A stretch of 64,000 nt of DNA from Ardenticatenaceae bacterium (GTDB lineage: Bacteria; Chloroflexota; Anaerolineae; Promineifilales; Promineifilaceae), in NCBI GenBank assembly GCA_020634375.1, contig JACKBX010000003.1, positions 248,001 to 312,000 of the forward strand, written 5' to 3'. Position 1 is the first letter of the stretch. Every line of letters begins with the position of its first letter. The notes below the pieces were generated by a model. It searched no databases. It was given only the letters and a program-made list of their open reading frames with translations, and was not told the origin of the DNA. The position numbers and the translations under genes are program-made. Shown in pieces: positions 59,271-64,000 of the stretch.

Positions 59271-61316
59271 TTACTTTTGCAAACGGCCGTACCCCCCACC
59301 ATCCGCAGCACGCCGCCGTTGCACTGCTGACATCGAATTAATAGCCCTTGTAATTAGTACTTTTGACCGCGCCAACTCGCTCGCTTGCTGTTGATAAAGG
59401 TGTAATACATCCGATCCCGGTTCATCAACGGCTTTGTATGCCGCTTCTTGTACCAACAACTTGATCTCTTGCACACGTCCCTCCAAACTATCCTGACGCC
59501 ATTGCAATACAGACAAAGCCAGCTTATCCGGCAATTTATCCAGGCTGGCGGGGGGTTCAGGGATCAGAGTACGCAAAACCTGCAAACGGCTTTGCAGGAC
59601 ATCATCATCTAAACTATCGCACAAATCCTCTCCAGCGACAAATGCCGCGTCAATGGCAATCTGCATAATTTGCTGGAAAATAAGCCGATCTTCCTGCAAG
59701 GCAAAATCCTGGGCGGATACAACTCCCTGTTCCATGCGTTGCAGCAACTGATTCACTCGGCGCACCATTTCTGGATATTTCATACATTGGCGCAGAAAAT
59801 AGGCTTCACGATGGTATTTATCGGACGGCCGTACCCTGAGCCGTTTCTTTACCACCGGCTGCGCCTCCTCCGGCCAAAACATATCCGGCTCCGGCGGCAT
59901 ATCCAGTGTGGGCGGCGGTGGTTCACCAATTGCCCCGCGCTGCGGCGGACGCGGCTGTTGGCGCTGGCGCGGCTTGCTCTCTATCCGCACCTGGCGCAGC
60001 GCCCGCTCATCAATGCGCAAGGTACGCGCCAACTGCTGCCAATAATGATCGCGCTCCACCGGGTCTTGAATATCTTTGATCAGGGGGATGACTTGTTGGG
60101 CAACGGCCGTTTTCCCCTTCGCATCGCCCATATCCAAATCCCGCGTCAACACCTCAATCACATACGCCACCACCGGCTGCGACTTTGCCAGCAACTGCGG
60201 CCACAGTTCCGGCTGGGTACGAATAATCTTGTCCGGATCATTTCCCTCCGGCAGCGTCACCACTTGAATATCTGCCTGCAAACGTGCCTCGTGCCGCACC
60301 AGCCCCTGTGCATCAAAACGCACTTCCACATCGTGATCCAACGTTTCTCGCGCCACCTGCAAGCCCCGCAGCGTGGCCTTTGCCCCCGCCGCATCCGCGT
60401 CCAGCGCCAGCACAAACCGCTTCGTGTACCGCTTCAACAACTGCAACTGCCGCTCCGTCAGCGCCGTGCCCATTTGCGCCACCATATTGCGGAAACCGTG
60501 CTGCCAACCCTGCATCACGTCCATATACCCTTCCACAATCACCACCTGCCGCGCCTCGCGGATGTGCCGCTTGGCCGTGTCCAGTCCAAACAGCAGGCTG
60601 CTTTTGTCGAAGAGTTCCGTCTGCGGCGAGTTGAGGTACTTGGGGATGCCGTCTTTTTCCAATGTGCGTGCGCCGAAACCCACCACACGGCCGTTCACGT
60701 CCCGAATTGGAATCATCAAGCGGTTGCGAAAGCGGTCATAGCGCGTACCCCTCTCCTCATTTTCAGTGAGCAGGCCCGCGTCCAGCAAATCCTGGTCGTC
60801 ATACCCCTGTTCATTAAAATGCGTGCGGCACTTGTCCCACCCATTCAGCGCAAAACCCAAACGAAACTCTGCCAACGTTTCATCGGTCAGTTCGCGTTCG
60901 CGCACATAATGGCGGGCATGGTCGGCCTCCGGCGCATGCATTAGCAGCATATGGAAATAATCGGCGGCCGCCGACAGTAAATCTGTTTGCTTTTGCTCCG
61001 CCGCCACCTGCGCCTTATCCTGCGGACGGCGATCTTCCAGCGTCACCCCGGCACGCCGCGCCATCTGCTCCAGCGCTTCGCGGAAGTCCCAGCCTTCCTT
61101 TTTCATCACGTAGCTAAAAAGGTCGCCGCCTTCGGCACAAGCGCCAAAACAGCGCCATGTCTGCGTTTCTGGGAATACGTAAAATGCGGGGGTGCGAGTG
61201 TTGCTGTGGAACGGGCAAAAACCGGCATAATTGCGCCCAGACTTTCTCAAGGAGACAGTCTCCGAGACGATGTCAACTATATCCAACCGGCTTTTAATTT
61301 CTTCCGTAACGCTCAT
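59271..61316 (-). CDS. dnaG: DNA primase DnaG
   Basis: A 681-residue primase. The N-terminal zinc domain has C-P-F-H and then C-F-G-A-C, so the second pair has three residues between the Cys instead of the usual two. The RNA polymerase domain includes R-F-R-N-R-L-M-I-P-I, the TOPRIM V-I-V-E-G-Y-M-D-V and L-A-L-D-A-D-A-A-G. A Pro/Arg-rich linker (about 430-475) leads to a helicase-binding C-terminal domain. It precedes rpoD, the common dnaG-rpoD order. Confidence 0.95.
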   Translation of the reverse strand: MSVTEEIKSRLDIVDIVSETVSLRKSGRNYAGFCPFHSNTRTPAFYVFPETQTWRCFGACAEGGDLFSYVMKKEGWDFREALEQMARRAGVTLEDRRPQDKAQVAAEQKQTDLLSAAADYFHMLLMHAPEADHARHYVRERELTDETLAEFRLGFALNGWDKCRTHFNEQGYDDQDLLDAGLLTENEERGTRYDRFRNRLMIPIRDVNGRVVGFGARTLEKDGIPKYLNSPQTELFDKSSLLFGLDTAKRHIREARQVVIVEGYMDVMQGWQHGFRNMVAQMGTALTERQLQLLKRYTKRFVLALDADAAGAKATLRGLQVARETLDHDVEVRFDAQGLVRHEARLQADIQVVTLPEGNDPDKIIRTQPELWPQLLAKSQPVVAYVIEVLTRDLDMGDAKGKTAVAQQVIPLIKDIQDPVERDHYWQQLARTLRIDERALRQVRIESKPRQRQQPRPPQRGAIGEPPPPTLDMPPEPDMFWPEEAQPVVKKRLRVRPSDKYHREAYFLRQCMKYPEMVRRVNQLLQRMEQGVVSAQDFALQEDRLIFQQIMQIAIDAAFVAGEDLCDSLDDDVLQSRLQVLRTLIPEPPASLDKLPDKLALSVLQWRQDSLEGRVQEIKLLVQEAAYKAVDEPGSDVLHLYQQQASELARSKVLITRAINSMSAVQRRRAADGGGYGRLQK

Positions 61317-61502
61317 CCGTTACCAGTACATCCTTACATCAACTTTGAGGCATGGGAGCCTCACAAGTTTTCATTGGGGGAACCGTTGCAACGTGGCCGA
61401 TTATACCTGAACCAGCGCAAATTTCCGAAAGATTTGTGTCTCTTTCACAAATGGGGCAAGGAATATGAAAGTTACAAAAAAAACACGAGCCGCCAAAAAG
61501 AA

Positions 61503-61531
61503 AACTCTCCCAGCGAGATGCCGGGAGAGTT
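61503..61531 (-). terminator. Terminator of glyQS
   Basis: The nine-base stem aactctccc/gggagagtt is followed on the minus strand by TTTTCTTTTT. It lies 29 bases after the synthetase stop. The rest of the 61317-61559 gap shows no gene; it should hold the dnaG promoter, which I could not place. Confidence 0.85.
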
Positions 61532-61559
61532 CACAATTAACAATGAGTAACGGCCGATT

Positions 61560-64000
61560 CTAAAAGCCTTCCATCTCCGAAAGGTCAGCGATGCCGTTGG
61601 TGAGAGCGGCAATATGTTGCAACAAAGCCAGGCGGTTTTCGCGCACGGCCGTATCCTCATCCATCACCAGCACCTCATCAAAAAAGCGGGTAATGGCCGG
61701 AGCCATGTCGCGCAGGGTGTCCACAAAGGTATGCAGCATCCCGTCCCGTTGGGCAGCGGCAGCAGCATACGCCGCGTACAGCGCCCGCTCTGCTTGCAGC
61801 GCAAAGGCATCAGGGCGCAGCGCAAATGTCTCGCTCTGGCTGCGCGTGATGCGCACACACCGGGCATAGGTGTCTAGCAGCCCGCCCCAATCCGGCTGTT
61901 GAATAGCCTGATTGAGGGCAACGGCCGTTTGCGTAGCCGCATAGGGATCATGCCCCTGCTCTGCCAACACCGCCTTGATCACACTAGCCGGGTAGCCTTG
62001 CTCACGCAGCACGCCTTCGAGACGGCCGTTCACAAATTCCAACACCGCCGTCACTGCATCGCCACCAGGGACAGGCAGCAAATCAGCCGCAGCAGCCAGC
62101 GCACCCCGCAAATCAAACGAAATCTTGTTTGTCACCAGATTTTCGATGATGTGCAGCGCGGCGCGGCGCAGCGCAAAGGGATCGTTGGAACCTTTGGGGG
62201 CCAACCCGGCGGCAAAAAGCCCGGTGAGACTGTCCAAACGGTCGGCCAGGGCCAGAGCCAGTCCTGCGCGGCTGCGGCTGACGGCATTGTATTGCTCGGC
62301 AATGGCTGCCGCTACCTCTTCCGACTCGCCGCAAAGGGTAGCGTAATGGCCGCCCATAATCCCCTGCAAGCTGGTCATCTCCACGACCATCGCAGTAGCT
62401 AAATCAGCTTTGGCTAAGGCCGCAGCGCGATTGGCAACGGCCGTTTCATGCTCTGTCAACGCCAACATTTCAGCTATCAACGGCGTCAATTTCTCCAGCC
62501 GGTGCGTTTTGTCCAGCATCGAACCCAGTTCTGCCTGGAACGTTAGCGTGTCCAGCTCCGGCAGAAAATCGGGAAGCTGTTTTTTGACATCATTTTTGTA
62601 AAAGAACTCCGCATCAGCGAAGCGAGCACGGATGACATGCTCGTTGCCATCCACCACAATATTCAGGTGCTTTTCATCCCCGTTACGCACAGCAATGAAA
62701 TAAGGCAGCAGCTTGCCGCGCCAATCGTACACCGGGAAATAGCGCTGATGTTTGCGCATGACAGCGACCAACACCTCGCCAGGTAAAGCCAGGAAACGCT
62801 CTTCAAATTCACCGCGCAGCGGCGTCGGCCGTTCCACCAAATTGGCTACTTCGGCCAGCAGCGCGGGATCATCGGGTATTGTTCCTTCTTTTTCAGCGGC
62901 CAATTTGCTGGCAATGCTGGTAATGCGTTCAGCACGCTTGTCATGCACCAAGACGATGCCGCTTTTGCGCATGAGTACGGCATAACTGGCGGCATCATCA
63001 ATGGGTACAAGCGGCGACCCTTCTGGGCGCAAGCCACGGCTGACACTGCCGCTGCGTACACCAGCATATTCGATGGGGATCACGTCGGGGCCGTACAGGG
63101 CCACAAGCCAACGCAAGGGGCGGCTGTAGGCTACATTGCTGCTGTTCCAGCGCATACTTTTGCCGAATTTGATATTGGCAATGAGGTCGGGCAAGGCATC
63201 ACGCAGAACGGCAGCGGCTAACTGACCTTCTTCACGGACAACGGCCGTTACATACCGCTTCCCCCCTTCCTCTACAACGCGCAGGTCGGCCACGTCCAGC
63301 CCTTTGCTGCGAGCAAAGCCGATGGCGGCCTTCGTGGGCTTGCCATTGGCGTCAAAAGCGCGGTCGGCGGGTGGCCCTTTGACCTCGGTTTCCAGGTCTT
63401 GCTGCCGTCCTTCCAACTTGTGTACCAGCACAGCCAAACGGCGCGGTGTGCCAAAGATTTCGTAACGGCCGTAATTCAACCGCAAATCCGTCAACATTTC
63501 TGGAACCAGTACATTGAGCTGGCGCACGGCTGAATCGAGATCATCTACCGGCAATTCCTCGCTGCCAATTTCCAACAAAAAGGCGTGAGGCATTTCGCTC
63601 TGTGCAAATTGCAGCGACGGTTCAGAGGGCTGGTTGCTGGCGTCACTCTCAGGAGGCAGCAGTGGATATTCCAACCGCTGCCGCTGTGCCACGTACAACT
63701 CCGCCACCTGCCGCGCTATGCGGCGCATCCTGCGGAAATAATTGGCGCGTTCCGTCACACCAATCGCTCCGCGTGTATCCAACACATTGAAGAGGTGTGA
63801 GCATTTCAAGTTGTAATCATGCGCCGGTGCAATCAGATTTGCCTCCAGGCAGCGCAAGGCTTCCTGCTCATACACATCGTACACGCCACGAATAGCGTCT
63901 ACATCAGCCACTTCAAAGTAGTAATGGCAATGCTCAATCTCGCTTTGCAGCAAAACATCACCATAGGGCACGCCTGCACCGTAGTTCAATTCCCATACGC
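61560..64000 (-). CDS. glyS: Glycyl-tRNA synthetase, fused alpha-beta (5' end outside window)
   Basis: The last 813 or so residues of a class II synthetase; the frame stays open to the window edge (V-W-E-L-N-Y-G-A-G-V-P-Y-G-D-V), so the true start lies beyond 64000. The first 120 residues are the end of the alpha part (A-N-Y-F-R-R-M-R-R-I-A-R-Q-V-A). A short linker leads to the beta part, which starts F-L-L-E-I-G-S-E-E-L-P and contains K-H-Q-R-Y-F-P-V and the C-terminal anticodon-binding region. In many bacteria these are two genes; the fusion fits Chloroflexota. Confidence 0.93.
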   Translation of the reverse strand, partial: VWELNYGAGVPYGDVLLQSEIEHCHYYFEVADVDAIRGVYDVYEQEALRCLEANLIAPAHDYNLKCSHLFNVLDTRGAIGVTERANYFRRMRRIARQVAELYVAQRQRLEYPLLPPESDASNQPSEPSLQFAQSEMPHAFLLEIGSEELPVDDLDSAVRQLNVLVPEMLTDLRLNYGRYEIFGTPRRLAVLVHKLEGRQQDLETEVKGPPADRAFDANGKPTKAAIGFARSKGLDVADLRVVEEGGKRYVTAVVREEGQLAAAVLRDALPDLIANIKFGKSMRWNSSNVAYSRPLRWLVALYGPDVIPIEYAGVRSGSVSRGLRPEGSPLVPIDDAASYAVLMRKSGIVLVHDKRAERITSIASKLAAEKEGTIPDDPALLAEVANLVERPTPLRGEFEERFLALPGEVLVAVMRKHQRYFPVYDWRGKLLPYFIAVRNGDEKHLNIVVDGNEHVIRARFADAEFFYKNDVKKQLPDFLPELDTLTFQAELGSMLDKTHRLEKLTPLIAEMLALTEHETAVANRAAALAKADLATAMVVEMTSLQGIMGGHYATLCGESEEVAAAIAEQYNAVSRSRAGLALALADRLDSLTGLFAAGLAPKGSNDPFALRRAALHIIENLVTNKISFDLRGALAAAADLLPVPGGDAVTAVLEFVNGRLEGVLREQGYPASVIKAVLAEQGHDPYAATQTAVALNQAIQQPDWGGLLDTYARCVRITRSQSETFALRPDAFALQAERALYAAYAAAAAQRDGMLHTFVDTLRDMAPAITRFFDEVLVMDEDTAVRENRLALLQHIAALTNGIADLSEMEGF

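Noticed and set aside
59670..60944. A 424-codon open frame on the + strand opposite dnaG
   Set aside because: It is antisense to dnaG and is Arg/His/Leu-rich with no domain; it is a shadow frame.
61560..63989. A TTG start for glycyl-tRNA synthetase at 63989
   Set aside because: The frame continues to the window edge in sequence that fits the alpha part, so the real start is outside.

Overview
The window looks like a chromosome segment of an uncultured member of the Chloroflexota, close to Anaerolineae-type bacteria. The grounds are inference from content: moderate GC, lipoproteins with Thr/Pro-rich 'TNTPEPT' linkers, a secreted protein ending in the YLPVVLKP type of tail, a glycyl-tRNA synthetase with fused alpha and beta parts, and an RpoD-DnaG-GlyQS gene order. 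The cell appears to respire oxygen: it has a complete 14-subunit NADH dehydrogenase (complex I), a heme A synthase (CtaA), and copper delivery factors for cytochrome oxidase (Sco, PCu(A)C, a CcoG-like ferredoxin).

Layout. 1-7.3 kb (+): a surface-polysaccharide operon with three GT4 glycosyltransferases, a GT-C-like membrane protein, two related small helical proteins and a sulfotransferase. 7.3-9.6 kb (+): DUF4180, a cupin and leucyl aminopeptidase. 9.7-21.4 kb (-): recO, cdd, a truncated GlmU-like uridylyltransferase, tRNA-Gln, two lipoproteins, recR-ybaB-dnaX, an M19 dipeptidase, a CDP-paratose epimerase-like enzyme, and rimI-tsaB-tsaE. 21.6-29.8 kb: a phosphoesterase (+), then (-) the copper/cytochrome-oxidase assembly group, a DeoR-NosL fusion, a GNAT protein, a KDPG-aldolase-like protein, a prepilin peptidase and a secreted protein. 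30.0-39.1 kb, mostly (+): penicillin acylase, a tail-anchored small protein (-), birA (-), an S1-domain protein, ftsK, ctaA and DUF72. 39.2-57.4 kb (-): nuoA to nuoM, then a phosphoesterase and a molybdopterin oxidoreductase, then nuoN. 57.5-64 kb (-): rpoD, dnaG and glyQS, which runs off the right edge.

Two sequence-wide patterns stand out. First, the palindrome ACGGCCGT recurs about 100 times by eye in 64 kb (about one copy is expected by chance), usually inside genes and often with flanks that extend the palindrome to GGNNACGGCCGTNNCC. It behaves like cyanobacterial HIP1 but has a different sequence, and it is nearly absent from rpoD and several core nuo genes. Second, many gaps between genes contain hairpins whose arms are degenerate tandem runs of 6-8 base words such as cgtgaaa, agtaatc or gattaga. 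Several genes take their last codons and stop codon from these arms.

No transposase, CRISPR array, rRNA or prophage was seen. No stretch above 300 bases lacks a gene; the largest gaps are 61317-61559, 29769-30001 and 21392-21597.
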